Below are positions 33,310 through 42,585 of a stretch of 64,000 nt of DNA, piece by piece. Each line of letters opens with the position of its first letter. Position 1 is the stretch's first letter. Under the pieces are notes generated by a model. That model was given only the letters and a program-made list of their open reading frames with translations, did not search any database and had not been told where the DNA came from. The translations under genes were made by a program, and so were the position numbers. Origin of the DNA: Anaerolineaceae bacterium. GTDB taxonomy: Bacteria > Chloroflexota > Anaerolineae > Promineifilales > Promineifilaceae. The DNA lies in NCBI GenBank assembly GCA_002699125.1, contig PABI01000128.1:26319-90318 (forward strand). The letters run 5' to 3'.

Positions 33310-34050
33310 CTAGCGAATCTCCCAAATGACCTGGACGCTGGCCTGAATGGTTTGGGTGCCGGTTGCAATGGGGACGTCAGCGGCGAGGCTGGCTTCTTCG
33401 GCAACAGGAACCGTTAACGGCCTGGCACCGCCCGTTTCCAGGATGGTGTGCACCGGACCAAGCTCTGCGCCGGCCAGCTCGGTTAGCTGTTCTGCTTTTT
33501 GCTGGGCATCTTGCATGGCTGCTTCACGAGCGGCAGCGGCTAATTCAGCCTCATTGCTGACTTCAAATTGAATGCCTTCGATGGTGTTGCTGCCGGCTTC
33601 AACCACAGCATCCAGCAGACTGCCCAGCAAAGTCAGGTCGCGCACGGTAATGCGCACGATGTTGCTGGCGCGGTAGCCTTCTAATTCGCGCGTCTGGGTA
33701 TTCGGTGTGTTGTCGTAAAAGGGATTGAGGCGGAACCCTTCGGTTTGGATGTCGTTTTCTTCAATGCCTGCGTCTAACGTGGCGGAAATAACGGCCGTCA
33801 TCCGCTCATTGTTTTCTTCCAAAGCAGCTCCGGCTTCATCCGCCTCCGTTTGCACCCCCAGGCGCACGGTGGCCTGGTCTGGTTCTGCTTCAACCTGGCC
33901 TTGGCCAGATACTTCAATAGTGCGTGCAGATTCTGCTTCCGTTTGGGCCACGGCCTGGTTGGCCGGTTGCAGTGTCAAGGCAACACCCAAACCCACCAGT
34001 AAGGACAAAGCCACGAAAATTGCGCCAAATAGCGGTAAGTTGCGTTTCAT
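33310..34050 (-). CDS. SIMPL domain (DUF541) secreted/periplasmic-type protein
   Basis: 246 residues. An N-terminal membrane anchor or signal (LFGAIFVALSLLVGLGVALTL) is followed by TIEVSGQGQVEAEPDQATV at about 44-62, the hallmark start of SIMPL/DUF541 domains, and by the usual alternating strands ending in TIQASVQVIWEI. The family is exported and linked to oxidative stress tolerance or outer-surface lattices in some species; the function here is unknown. ATG 34050 follows AAAAAGGAG. Confidence 0.85.
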   Translation of the reverse strand: MKRNLPLFGAIFVALSLLVGLGVALTLQPANQAVAQTEAESARTIEVSGQGQVEAEPDQATVRLGVQTEADEAGAALEENNERMTAVISATLDAGIEENDIQTEGFRLNPFYDNTPNTQTRELEGYRASNIVRITVRDLTLLGSLLDAVVEAGSNTIEGIQFEVSNEAELAAAAREAAMQDAQQKAEQLTELAGAELGPVHTILETGGARPLTVPVAEEASLAADVPIATGTQTIQASVQVIWEIR

Positions 34051-34394
34051 GATGTTTACTACTCCTTTTTGGTTTCTTTCCTTTGTTATAGTGTTATAGA
34101 TCTTATAGAAGAGCCCAGTGGTTCGTTACTACCATAACATGTAATTTGCCATTTTCTTCAGCTTTATATCAAAAACATGACTTGGCCCTGTATCTGGGTA
34201 TATGCTGGCTTTGCCACTATCCCGTAACCTGTAGACAGGGGCATTAGACCCGTATCAATTTGTAAAGGAGACGACACCAACTGTCGTTGACCACCATGAA
34301 TCAAAATGGAACGCTGATTTACCTGATTCCCATGATTTGCCTGATAAAAAGGATCATGGGAATCTGCGTCCCATTTTCGAAGGAGTTCAAAAAT
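34051..34394. other. Divergent intergenic region (SIMPL gene / flavoprotein)
   Basis: This 344-base gap holds a TATAA-rich stretch near 34086-34112 (possible promoter for the minus-strand SIMPL gene), no gene I can support, and a 9-bp-period hairpin repeat at 34311-34374 just before the flavoprotein's ribosome-binding site. There is no ACGGCCGT. Confidence 0.5.
34311..34374. repeat. CTGATTTAC 9-bp-period hairpin repeat
   Basis: ACGCTGATTTACCTGATTCC facing ATCATGGGAATCTGCGTCCC; a diverged copy of the elements at 4160-4220 and 42586-42636. It ends 21 bases before the flavoprotein ATG, so it is transcribed in the 5' leader if the promoter lies upstream. Confidence 0.65.
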
Positions 34395-35741
34395 ATGAAA
34401 ACAGCAGATTTTGTCATCATTGGTAGCGGACAGGGTGGGGTTCCCCTGGCGGCAAAGCTGGCAGAAAGAGGTCATCGAGTGGTCATTTTTGAGCGTGCTG
34501 CCTGGGGCGGCACTTGCGTAAATACGGGCTGTATTCCTTCTAAGACGCTGCTGGCCTCGGCCCATGCTGCGGCTGCGGCGCGCAATGCTGCGGTTCTAGG
34601 TGTCCATGCCGATGTAAAGGTCTCATTCAGTGAGGTTATGAATCGGGTACGCGATTCCATCCAGCCGGAAGGAATCGTCAAATGGTTGAACAGCGTCGAT
34701 GCTGAACTTGTAGAGGCGGAAGCTGGATTCATTGGCTCACACACCGTCCAAGGGGGAGATACCACGGTAGAAGCCGAGAATATTATTATCAACACCGGCA
34801 AATCGCCTTTTGTCCCCGATATTCTTGGCCTGGCCGATACACCTTATCTGACATACCAAAACTTCTGGCAGCTAGAAACCCTGCCAGAAAAGATGGTGGT
34901 GATTGGCGGCGGCTACACTGGTTTGGAACTGGCGCAGGCGATGCAGCGGCTGGGCAGCCAGGTAGAGGTGATTGAAGTTGCTGATCGTCTGGTGGCAGCA
35001 GAAGAGGAGGACGTGAGCCAGGCGTTGCAGGCGGCGTTGGCGGCGGATGGAGTTCGCTTTCATCTGGGGGCCAATGTGGAGAAGGTAGCATATAAGGATG
35101 GTCTTTTTGAGGTTGGGGTGGATACGGCCGTAACCCCCCTAACCAGCAACGCCCTCCTCGTCGCCACCGGCCGCCGCCCCAATGTAGAAGCGCTGAATCC
35201 CGCCAAATGGGGCATCGCCCTGGACGAAAAGGGCCACATTCAAGTTGACGATCAATTCCGCACCACGGCCGACGGCGTGTATGCTATTGGTGATGTTACC
35301 GGACAGCCCGCCTTCACCCACGTTTCCTGGGAAGATCACCGCCGCTTGTTAGCTATCCTCGATGGCCAAGATCGGCATCGCGGGGATCGGGTGTTGGGTT
35401 ATGCCTTCTTCACCGATCCCCAGGTGGGGCGCGTTGGCAAGACACTGGCCCAGGCACAAGATGAGGGAATCGCAGCCAAAGAAGCTACGCTGCCATTGAA
35501 AAACGTGTCGCGGGCTGCGGCAACAGGTTATACGGAAGGATTCTTTCGCCTGGTAATTGATGAAGATACGGATCGCATTGTGGGAGCCACCTTGGTGGGG
35601 CCGCAAGCGGCCGAACTGGTTCACGTCATTCTGGCCCACATGGAAGCCGGTTCCACCTGGCAGGTGCTGGAACGTTCACAGCACATCCACCCGGCCTATG
35701 CCGAAGATTTACCGACGCTGGCCAGGCAGTTTGTTGAGTAG
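34395..35741 (+). CDS. Pyridine nucleotide-disulfide oxidoreductase (MerA/LpdA-like, group I)
   Basis: 448 residues. Rossmann FAD loop IIGSGQGGVPLAAKLAERG (about 7-25), redox disulfide GGTCVNTGCIPSK (about 40-52; the CxxxxC pair), NAD loop VIGGGYTGLELAQAM, FAD ribityl motif VYAIGDVTGQPAF and C-terminal HIHPAYAEDLPTL with the catalytic His. It transfers electrons from NAD(P)H through FAD to a disulfide; substrate unknown (it lacks the N-terminal HMA and C-terminal Cys pair of MerA). ATG 34395 follows AAGGAG; a longer frame (34287) is a repeat-derived extension. Confidence 0.85.
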   Translation: MKTADFVIIGSGQGGVPLAAKLAERGHRVVIFERAAWGGTCVNTGCIPSKTLLASAHAAAAARNAAVLGVHADVKVSFSEVMNRVRDSIQPEGIVKWLNSVDAELVEAEAGFIGSHTVQGGDTTVEAENIIINTGKSPFVPDILGLADTPYLTYQNFWQLETLPEKMVVIGGGYTGLELAQAMQRLGSQVEVIEVADRLVAAEEEDVSQALQAALAADGVRFHLGANVEKVAYKDGLFEVGVDTAVTPLTSNALLVATGRRPNVEALNPAKWGIALDEKGHIQVDDQFRTTADGVYAIGDVTGQPAFTHVSWEDHRRLLAILDGQDRHRGDRVLGYAFFTDPQVGRVGKTLAQAQDEGIAAKEATLPLKNVSRAAATGYTEGFFRLVIDEDTDRIVGATLVGPQAAELVHVILAHMEAGSTWQVLERSQHIHPAYAEDLPTLARQFVE

Positions 35742-35753
35742 AAGTAGATTGAC

Positions 35754-35812
35754 AATTTCCCCGGAAACTGCGTTTCAAGGCTTTGACGCCTCAGGAAGTT
35801 TCCGGGGAAATT
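35754..35812. terminator. Bidirectional terminator hairpin
   Basis: A 16-base arm AATTTCCCCGGAAACT at 35754-35769 and its complement at 35797-35812 enclose a 27-base loop and are followed by TTTT on the plus strand. It lies between convergent genes (flavoprotein and transketolase subunit), a classic position. Confidence 0.8.
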
Positions 35813-35818
35813 TTGTTG

Positions 35819-36796
35819 CTAGTTGTCTTTTTGTTTCTGATCGATGGCATCGCGCACGGCCTGGGCAATATCTTCGGGCATCAGATGGTATTTTTGCAGC
35901 AGCTCTTCCGGCTCGCCGGATTCGGCGTACTGGTTGTTGATGCCCACAAAGCGCATGGGTACAGGGTGATTTTGGGCCACGGCCGTTGCCACCGCCGCAC
36001 CTAAACCACCATGCAGCAAATGTTCTTCTGCGGTCACAATGGCTCCGGTTTGTTCGGCGGCTAATTTTACGGCCGTTTCGTCCAGCGGCTTAATCGTGTG
36101 CATATCCAACACACGCACTTCAAAGCCCTCTTCGCTCAACGTGTGCGCTGCTTCCAGCGCCGCCGCCACCATAAGACCGCAGGCAATGATCGTAGCGTGA
36201 CGGCCGTCGCGCAGCTGGTTTGCCTTGCCAATCTCAAAATCAACTTCTTCATTGGTATAGACGACCGGGACTTTCGGCCGTCCGGTGCGCAGGTAGGCTG
36301 GACCGTCAAATGAGAACAAGGCGCGGGTTGCCGCTTTGGTCGCGGGGGCATCCGCCGGCACGATGACGGTGAAGTTGGGCAGCGAAGTGGCCAGGGCAAT
36401 ATCCTCTATGCCCATCTGGCTGGGGCCATCCTCACCAATGCTGATGCCGCTATGGGAGCCAACCAGCTTGACGTTGGCTTGCGGAAAAGCAACGCCCATG
36501 CGAATCTGGTCGTAAGCGTTGCCCAGCAGGAAGGCGGCAAAGCTGGCGGCAACCACGTCCTTGCCGCTCGCCGCCAGGCCGCTGGAAACGCCAATCAGGT
36601 TACTTTCAGCAATCCCCATGTTAAAAAAGCGGTCGGGGAATTCCTCTGCGAAATATTGCGTACGGGTAGAGTTCCCTACATCGCCATCAACCACCACAAT
36701 GTTTTTGTTTTCTTCACCTATAGCAGCCAGCGCGTCGCCAAAGGCGTTGCGTGTGGGTGGTCCATACTCCAGGCCAACAGTTTTACCAATATCCAT
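35819..36796 (-). CDS. Transketolase C-terminal subunit
   Basis: 325 residues covering the pyrimidine-binding (PYR) and C-terminal domains: ALAAIGEENKNIVVVDGDVG, FNMGIAESNLIGVSSGLA (Glu that activates thiamine diphosphate), GSHSGISIGEDGPSQMGIED (the GEDGP loop) and VIVPADAPATKAATRAL. Together with the N-terminal subunit encoded directly upstream (2 bases apart) it makes a full transketolase of the pentose phosphate or ribulose-type pathways. The split two-gene form is common in bacteria and archaea. Confidence 0.92.
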   Translation of the reverse strand: MDIGKTVGLEYGPPTRNAFGDALAAIGEENKNIVVVDGDVGNSTRTQYFAEEFPDRFFNMGIAESNLIGVSSGLAASGKDVVAASFAAFLLGNAYDQIRMGVAFPQANVKLVGSHSGISIGEDGPSQMGIEDIALATSLPNFTVIVPADAPATKAATRALFSFDGPAYLRTGRPKVPVVYTNEEVDFEIGKANQLRDGRHATIIACGLMVAAALEAAHTLSEEGFEVRVLDMHTIKPLDETAVKLAAEQTGAIVTAEEHLLHGGLGAAVATAVAQNHPVPMRFVGINNQYAESGEPEELLQKYHLMPEDIAQAVRDAIDQKQKDN

Positions 36797-36798
36797 AA

Positions 36799-37737
36799 TT
36801 AAATCTCCCCATGTATATCTTCGGCGGTTAAGACCGGTTCATTTACGTTGTTGGCTACGGCCGTTGCATGTTGTTCATCCAGTTCGGCCAGAGCCTTTTC
36901 TAGTTCAGATTCATCCAGCGGTTTACCGTGCATCCGGTTCACGTCATCTTCGGCAAAGGGTGACAGACCCCGTCCTTTTAGCGTGTGGGCCACGATGATT
37001 TGCGGCTGCCGGTTCACCCGGCGCACGTCTTGCAGGGCGGTGAGCGTCTGCTCCATGTTGTGGCCGTTAATCTGGCGCACGTCCCAGCCAAATGCTTCCC
37101 ACTTGTCCACCACGGGCTGCAAGGAAGGCATCACGTCGGTGATTGCGCCAGTTTGCTGGTATTTGTTGTAGTCGAGGATGCACGTTAAATTGTCAACCTC
37201 ATATTTGGCAGCGCCCATCGCCGCTTCCCAAATCTGGCCTTCATCCGATTCGCCATCGCCAATCATCACGTAGACGCGATACGTTTGCTTGTCTACGCGG
37301 GCAGCCAGCGCGTGGCCCAGCCCAATGGACAATCCCTGACCCAACGAGCCGGTAGACGCTTCTACACCGGGCAGGACGCGCATGTTGGGGTGGCCTTCCA
37401 GCGCGCTGCCCAAATTACGTAGGTTAGAAAGCCTGTCGGGGTCAAAATAGCCGGCTTCGGCCAGCACAGCGTACAGTGCCGGGGCACCGTGCCCTTTGCT
37501 GAGGATGAAGCGATCACGTTCTGACCAATGCGGCCGTTTTGGGTCAAAGCGCAGGATGCCGCCAAAATAGAGCGCCGTTAAAATGTCGATGGCCGACAGT
37601 GAACTGGACGGATGTCCCGAGCCGGCTTCCGTGGTCATCTGCAAAATTTGCCGGCTCAAGCGCCAGGCTGTTTCCTGTAATTCTGATACTGATCGGATGT
37701 AACTTAGCCGTGTTTCATCTTGATTATGAATTTTCAT
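36799..37737 (-). CDS. Transketolase N-terminal subunit
   Basis: 312 residues of the thiamine-diphosphate (PP) domain: GSGHPSSSLSAIDILTALYF (His in GHP), ILSKGHGAPALYAVLAEAGY, GSLGQGLSIGLGHALAA and the cofactor motif MIGDGESDEGQIWEA (GDG...E). It binds thiamine diphosphate and metal and pairs with the C-terminal subunit of the next gene downstream. ATG 37737 lies 19 bases after a small hypothetical gene's position on the same strand. Confidence 0.92.
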   Translation of the reverse strand: MKIHNQDETRLSYIRSVSELQETAWRLSRQILQMTTEAGSGHPSSSLSAIDILTALYFGGILRFDPKRPHWSERDRFILSKGHGAPALYAVLAEAGYFDPDRLSNLRNLGSALEGHPNMRVLPGVEASTGSLGQGLSIGLGHALAARVDKQTYRVYVMIGDGESDEGQIWEAAMGAAKYEVDNLTCILDYNKYQQTGAITDVMPSLQPVVDKWEAFGWDVRQINGHNMEQTLTALQDVRRVNRQPQIIVAHTLKGRGLSPFAEDDVNRMHGKPLDESELEKALAELDEQHATAVANNVNEPVLTAEDIHGEI

Positions 37738-37755
37738 ACCTTTACTCCTCGCCTT

Positions 37756-38004
37756 TTAAAACTGACTCAAAAAGCGCTTTACGTCGTAATTCCATTCTTG
37801 AGATTGCACGTCAATGTCAGTGCCTTTTTCGGTGGGTTCAGCTTCTACCCGCACAAACCCGCCGCCGCCACTGAATTCCAGCACGTTTTCTCCGCGGGGG
37901 ATAATGTTTAAGCCAACCCCGTTAGGCCCAAAAAAGGCGCTTGCTTTGGCTAAAACTTCTTGCGGGCTTTCCTTGGTTTTGGTTCCCATTCTTAATTGTG
38001 ACAT
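37756..38004 (-). CDS. Small conserved hypothetical protein
   Basis: 82 residues, soluble, with QEVLAKASAFFGPNGVGLNI, EFSGGGGFVRVEAEPTEKGT and a C-terminal SQEWNYDVKRFLSQF. The gly-rich strand and the acidic end suggest a small alpha/beta fold, but no function is recognised. ATG 38004 follows AAAGGAAAA; an upstream in-frame start would read a basic stretch that does not fit. It lies 18 bases upstream of the transketolase N-subunit gene and could be cotranscribed with it. Confidence 0.65.
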   Translation of the reverse strand: MSQLRMGTKTKESPQEVLAKASAFFGPNGVGLNIIPRGENVLEFSGGGGFVRVEAEPTEKGTDIDVQSQEWNYDVKRFLSQF

Positions 38005-38279
38005 AAGACATTTTCCTTTTTGTTTGTTTTTGACATGGTTACACAGCTTCACCATATCGGAAGTGGGACAATATTTTCAATGTATCAGGGGCACAAATGT
38101 GGCACATGGTTTTGATAGAGGGAGAACCTATACCGTTTCTATATCTTGTTTGTATGTCTCAGTATATGGGGAAAAGGACAATTTTTCGGTAGGGTGGTTT
38201 GTATGGCGTAGCCTTTGTGGCTACGGCCGTTTTATCCGTTGACAATATTTACCCAGAGTCACAGAGGAGTAATAGAGCA

Positions 38280-38720
38280 ATGAACACAAATAGCCAGGTA
38301 ACCAAAAGCATTATCGTCAACGGTGATGTGGACCATTTGTATACCACCTGGGCGGACTTTAGTAATCATCCGCAATTCATGGAAAACATCACCTCTGTCA
38401 CCAAGGCAGGAGACGACACCAACCGTTGGGTTATGGAGGGGCCGCTCAATAAAAAGTTCGAGTGGATCACCAAAACAACCACGAAGGAACCCAACAAGCG
38501 GATTGGCTGGAAAACCATTGAAGGCGATTTAAAAAAGAGTGGCCAGGTCACGTTTACCGGTTTGCCCAAAGGTCAGGCCGAAATTACCGTGACGTCGCAA
38601 ACCATACCCCCGGAAGACCTGGTAGACAAAGCTGCCCTGCAATTTTTTGCCGACGAAGAAGCCCAGCTGGAAAAAGATTTGCGCAATTTTAAGGCGCTTA
38701 TCGAAGGAAGGAGCGCGTAA
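38280..38720 (+). CDS. SRPBCC family protein (polyketide cyclase/dehydrase-like)
   Basis: 146 residues. VTKSIIVNGDVDHLYTTWAD then FSNHPQFMENITSVTKAG are the usual opening strand and helix of START/SRPBCC ligand-binding folds (COQ10/RatA-like), and the C-terminal helix AALQFFADEEAQLEKDLRNF closes the cavity. It probably binds a small hydrophobic ligand. ATG 38280 follows GAGGAG. The stop overlaps the next start by one base (TAATG), so it opens the unit that runs into the nuo operon. Confidence 0.8.
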   Translation: MNTNSQVTKSIIVNGDVDHLYTTWADFSNHPQFMENITSVTKAGDDTNRWVMEGPLNKKFEWITKTTTKEPNKRIGWKTIEGDLKKSGQVTFTGLPKGQAEITVTSQTIPPEDLVDKAALQFFADEEAQLEKDLRNFKALIEGRSA

Positions 38721-39085
38721 TGGAAAACCAGCAAATGGATGCCAAAACCAGGCTAACGAAAGCGTTGTCCGCTGGAGCCGTCATTATGTCCCGTCCCAAC
38801 GTTATCAAGGGCATTGGTCCGGAGACCCAAATCAAAACCGCTTACTTGAAGTTAAAAGAAGTACTTCAGGCGCGCTACAAACAAGTTGATGAAGATTTAC
38901 TGGACATTGGTCCAGGTTCTGAAGAACGCCAGGAAGCGATGGCCAACCAACTAGAAGAGGCCGGCGCGACCGAAGATGAGGCTGTCATGCAGCAGGCGCA
39001 AGAGTTACTGGACATTATTTACAAGGTAGATCCATCGGCTATTTGGGCTTCGGCCGTGGCTGAACCGCCGTCTCATCTGAAATGA
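38720..39085 (+). CDS. Small acidic hypothetical protein
   Basis: 121 residues, soluble and largely helical (ALSAGAVIMSRPNVIKGIGP and KLKEVLQARYKQVDEDLLDI). It overlaps the SRPBCC gene by one base and nuoA by four (ATGA), so it is translationally coupled on both sides. I do not recognise a domain. Coupling to nuoA is the main clue to any role. Confidence 0.65.
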   Translation: MENQQMDAKTRLTKALSAGAVIMSRPNVIKGIGPETQIKTAYLKLKEVLQARYKQVDEDLLDIGPGSEERQEAMANQLEEAGATEDEAVMQQAQELLDIIYKVDPSAIWASAVAEPPSHLK

Positions 39086-39462
39086 CGACCATCTGGCCTT
39101 TTGTGGTGTATGGTACGGCCGTATTCCTCCTGGTAGCGGCCATGTTGGGCTTGTCTTACGTGCTGGGCGAACGGCATAAAGATCGCGCCCGCAACGAGCC
39201 GTACGAATCGGGCATCACCGCCACCGGCTCCGCCCGGCTGCGCCTCTCGGCCAAGTTTTACCTGGTCGCCATGTTTTTTGTCATTTTTGACCTCGAAGCG
39301 GTTTTTATTGTTGCCTGGGCCATTGGCCTGATGGAACTGGGCTGGGCCGGCTACATCGAAATTGCCATTTTTATCGGTGTCCTGCTGGCGGCCCTGGTTT
39401 ATTTGTGGCGTCTGGGCGCACTCGATTGGGGTCCACAAACCAGCCGAGTCCACGATAAATAA
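39082..39462 (+). CDS. nuoA: NADH-quinone oxidoreductase subunit A
   Basis: 126 residues with three membrane helices and the conserved loop NEPYESGITATGSARLRLSA then KFYLVAMFFVIFDLEAVFIV, including the DLE pair lining the quinone/E-channel region. It is a membrane-arm subunit at the junction with the peripheral arm of complex I. It is the first nuo gene and overlaps the preceding small gene by four bases. Confidence 0.95.
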   Translation: MTTIWPFVVYGTAVFLLVAAMLGLSYVLGERHKDRARNEPYESGITATGSARLRLSAKFYLVAMFFVIFDLEAVFIVAWAIGLMELGWAGYIEIAIFIGVLLAALVYLWRLGALDWGPQTSRVHDK

Positions 39463-39590
39463 GCAGGAGTTCATAGTTTTTTCGGAAGAGTACAGCGAAT
39501 TTCAGGAATGAACGAATTAATCTGCCAGAGAAAGAATTCGTTGTTTCCTCCAATTCGTTGTAGTCATTCTTGCAGGAGTAAATTTCACGA

Positions 39591-40133
39591 ATGAGTAGCG
39601 AACAAAACAAACTAAAACCGGATGCAGAACTGCAGAACGAAGAAGTTTTGCAGCGAGACGAGGAGCAAAAACCTGTTGAAATCATTTCTCTCGATATAGA
39701 TGAGGAAGGCGAAGCGCCCCTGGAACTGGGGGCAGAGACCACCCTGGAGCTGCTGCAAGACGCCCAGGAAGAAAATTACAGCGAAGAGATCGCTCGCCAC
39801 ACCGACGACGCCACCATTCAAGAATCCCTGGAAGCGCGGCAGGCGCTCAACACCGGCAGCGACGAGCTGCATGAGCGGTTGGACGAGCACCATGCCAAAT
39901 CGCCCAGTCTGTCTGGGGGTGATGTGGATGCTGCCTGGGACGATGCCAACGTCGGCGAAGAAACCGCCGGCGGCATGGCACCCACACCCGATCAGGATGA
40001 TGTTGAGGAAATCGGCGAGGCTTACGGCATTGAGTATGAAAACGACGAACCATTGCGAACCGGTGATAAGCTGGCCCAGCGCGACGACAATCGTTGGGAG
40101 CTGAACCCGGAATCAGCCGAAGAGTCTGCTTAA
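39591..40133 (+). CDS. Acidic protein with DUF6335-like C-terminus, inside the nuo operon
   Basis: 180 residues, strongly acidic (pI clearly low), disordered N-terminal half (NKLKPDAELQNEEVLQRDEE). The C-terminal part SGGDVDAAWDDANVGEETAG then GMAPTPDQDDVEEIGEAYGI and ENDEPLRTGDKLAQRDDNRW matches a pattern I associate with DUF6335 proteins of cyanobacteria. Function unknown. It sits between nuoA and nuoB, directly abutting nuoB (TAA followed by ATG). ATG 39591 follows GCAGGAG. Confidence 0.7.
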   Translation: MSSEQNKLKPDAELQNEEVLQRDEEQKPVEIISLDIDEEGEAPLELGAETTLELLQDAQEENYSEEIARHTDDATIQESLEARQALNTGSDELHERLDEHHAKSPSLSGGDVDAAWDDANVGEETAGGMAPTPDQDDVEEIGEAYGIEYENDEPLRTGDKLAQRDDNRWELNPESAEESA

Positions 40134-40772
40134 ATGCGCTGGTGGTTGAGCAAACCGGAAACGGCCGAACCCCAAGATGATGGGGATGGCGCGCTTAAAG
40201 AGATTTACGGCCGTATCCTGGCCCTGTCTCGCGTGCAAGATTTACTCGCCTGGGGCCGCAGCCGCTCCCTCTGGCCCTTTAACTTTGGCCTCTCCTGCTG
40301 CTACGTCGAGATGGCCACCAGCATCACCAGCAAATACGACATTTCCCGCTTTGGCGCTGAGGTCATTCGTGGCACGCCGCGTGAAGCCGATGTGATGGTC
40401 ATTGCCGGCACCGTTTTTGTGAAGATGGCCCCGGTTATCCAGCGGCTGTACGAGCAAATGATGGAGCCGCGCTGGATCATCTCCATGGGCTCCTGCGCCA
40501 ACTCCGGCGGCATGTATGACATTTACAGCGTGGTGCAGGGCGTCGATAAATTTTTGCCGGTGGATATGTATGTGCCCGGCTGCCCGCCGCGTCCCGATGC
40601 CTTTTTGGAAGGCGTCACGTTATTGTCGCAAGCGGTGGGCAATGAGGAACGGCCGCTTTCCTGGACGCTCGGCCCGCAAGGGGTGATTAAAGGCAAACTA
40701 CCCTCCCAGCGCGACCTGAAACGGGCGCAGCGACAAAAAGCCACCGTATTGCGCACGCCGGACCAAATCTAA
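40134..40772 (+). CDS. nuoB: NADH-quinone oxidoreductase subunit B
   Basis: 212 residues. All N2-cluster ligands are present: FGLSCCYVEM (tandem Cys), SMGSCANSGGMYD and VPGCPPRPDAF. It carries the terminal [4Fe-4S] cluster N2 that reduces quinone at the interface with NuoCD and NuoH. It starts immediately after the acidic protein's stop and overlaps nuoCD by one base. Confidence 0.96.
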   Translation: MRWWLSKPETAEPQDDGDGALKEIYGRILALSRVQDLLAWGRSRSLWPFNFGLSCCYVEMATSITSKYDISRFGAEVIRGTPREADVMVIAGTVFVKMAPVIQRLYEQMMEPRWIISMGSCANSGGMYDIYSVVQGVDKFLPVDMYVPGCPPRPDAFLEGVTLLSQAVGNEERPLSWTLGPQGVIKGKLPSQRDLKRAQRQKATVLRTPDQI

Positions 40773-42520
40773 TGAACGTGAACGAGCTACTTCCCCAACT
40801 GCGGCAGCAATTTGCCAACGGCGCGATTGTGGCTCAACAGCCCACCCGCGATGAGATTCCGACTTTGTGGATCGAGCGGGAAGCGTTGACGGCCGTCTTG
40901 CAGTTTCTCAAGGCAGATTTTCCCATGCTTTACGATTTAACGGCTATCGACGAGCGGGATCGTACCCATCGCGATGGGCAGCCGGAGAGTGCGTTTACGG
41001 CCGTTTACCACCTGCTCTCCCTTAAGCGCCACAGCACACATAACAGCGACGTGCGCCTGAAAGTGGCTTTGTCCGACGATGATCTCACCCTGCCCACTAT
41101 CACCAACCTCTGGCCCAACGCCAACTGGTACGAGCGGGAAGTGTGGGACATGTTTGGCATCACCTTTGACGATCACCCGCACCTGGTGCGGATTTTGCTG
41201 CCGCCCACCTGGCAGGGGCACGCGCTGCGCAAAGAGCATCCCGCCCGCGCCACCGAAATGGGACCGTTCCAACTGCCGCCGGAAAAGCAGGACCGGGAAA
41301 TGGCTGCCCTGGAATTTAAGCCGGAAGAATGGGGCCTGGAGCGCGCCCACGAGGACACCGATTTTATGTTCCTCAATTTGGGACCGCAGCATCCCGGCAC
41401 CCACGGCGTGTTGCGCATCGTCCTCCAGCTTGATGGTGAAGAGATCATAGACGCCATCCCCGACATCGGCTTTCATCACCGCGGCGCAGAGAAGATGGGC
41501 GAACGGCAGACGTGGCACACCTACATTCCCTACACCGATCGTGTTGATTATTTGGGCGGGGTCATGAACAATTTCCCCTACGTCATGGCTGTGGAAAAGC
41601 TGGCGGGCATCACCGTCCCTGACCGGGCCGAGGTGATTCGCATCATGCTGGCCGAGCTGTACCGCATTTCCAGCCACCTGGTCTGGTACGGCACCTTTGC
41701 TCAGGACGTGGGGCAGCTTTCGCCCGTCTTTTACATGTTCTCTGACCGGGAGCGCATTTTAGAAATCAGTGAGGCGATCACCGGCGGGCGGATGCACCCC
41801 AACTGGTTCCGCATCGGCGGCGTGGCCCAGGATTTACCCCAGGGCTGGGACAACCTTGTGCGCGACTTTGTCGATTATTTACCATCGCGCCTGGACGAAT
41901 ACGACAGGCTGGTAATGCAAAACGGCATTTTTAAGGGACGTACAAAAGGTGTGGGGGCCTATACATTAGAAGAAGCCATCGAGTGGGGCGTGACCGGGCC
42001 TGGTTTGCGCGCCTGTGGCTTTGAATGGGATTGGCGGAAAGAACGGCCGTATTCCCTCTACGATCAGTTTGAGTTTGATGTGCCAACGGCCGTTCACGGC
42101 GATTGTTACGACCGGGCCGTGGTGCGCATCGAAGAAATGCGCCAAAGTCTGCGCATCATCCGCCAATGTGTCGACAACATGCCCGCCGGCCCAACCAAAG
42201 CCGACCATCCCTTAACCACGCCGCCGCGCAAGGATAAAACGATGGTGGATATCGAGACGCTCATTACCCATTTTCTCAGCGTGAGCTGGGGGCCGGTCAT
42301 TCCGGCTGGAGAGGCATTTGCCGCCGTAGAGGGCACCAAGGGCAGCAACGGCTACTACCTGGTCAGCGACGGCGGCACCGAAGCTTACCGCACCCGCATC
42401 CGCGCGCCGTCTTTCCCCCACATCCAGATGGTGCCCCACATCAGCCGCGGCCAGACTGTACCCGACCTGCTGGCCATTCTCGGCAGCGTCGATTTTGTTC
42501 TGGCAGACGTGGATCGATAG
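40772..42520 (+). CDS. nuoCD: NADH-quinone oxidoreductase fused subunit C/D
   Basis: 582 residues. Residues 1-185 are NuoC (WYEREVWDMFGITFDDHPHL, the NuoC signature). Residues about 190-582 are NuoD (LGPQHPGTHGVLRIVLQLDG, HRGAEKMGERQTWHTYIPYT, and the C-terminal DFVLADVDR, where GEVDR is more usual). The C-D linkage into one chain occurs in several bacterial groups. It forms the quinone-binding cavity with NuoB. A 9-bp-period repeat follows its stop. Confidence 0.95.
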   Translation: MNVNELLPQLRQQFANGAIVAQQPTRDEIPTLWIEREALTAVLQFLKADFPMLYDLTAIDERDRTHRDGQPESAFTAVYHLLSLKRHSTHNSDVRLKVALSDDDLTLPTITNLWPNANWYEREVWDMFGITFDDHPHLVRILLPPTWQGHALRKEHPARATEMGPFQLPPEKQDREMAALEFKPEEWGLERAHEDTDFMFLNLGPQHPGTHGVLRIVLQLDGEEIIDAIPDIGFHHRGAEKMGERQTWHTYIPYTDRVDYLGGVMNNFPYVMAVEKLAGITVPDRAEVIRIMLAELYRISSHLVWYGTFAQDVGQLSPVFYMFSDRERILEISEAITGGRMHPNWFRIGGVAQDLPQGWDNLVRDFVDYLPSRLDEYDRLVMQNGIFKGRTKGVGAYTLEEAIEWGVTGPGLRACGFEWDWRKERPYSLYDQFEFDVPTAVHGDCYDRAVVRIEEMRQSLRIIRQCVDNMPAGPTKADHPLTTPPRKDKTMVDIETLITHFLSVSWGPVIPAGEAFAAVEGTKGSNGYYLVSDGGTEAYRTRIRAPSFPHIQMVPHISRGQTVPDLLAILGSVDFVLADVDR

Positions 42521-42525
42521 AGAAA

Positions 42526-42556
42526 GCCACAGAGGACACAGAGAGCATAGAGAGAA
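42526..42556 (+). repeat. 9-bp-period CACAGAGGA/CACAGAGAG run
   Basis: Three imperfect CACAGAG-type units directly after the nuoCD stop. It is adjacent to the hairpin repeat at 42586-42636. Confidence 0.5.
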
Positions 42557-42585
42557 GATTGATGCACCACGAAGAATGTAATAGG

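Noticed and set aside
40937..41677. Minus-strand frame of 246 codons opposite nuoCD
   Set aside because: Antisense to conserved NuoC/NuoD sequence and without recognisable motifs.
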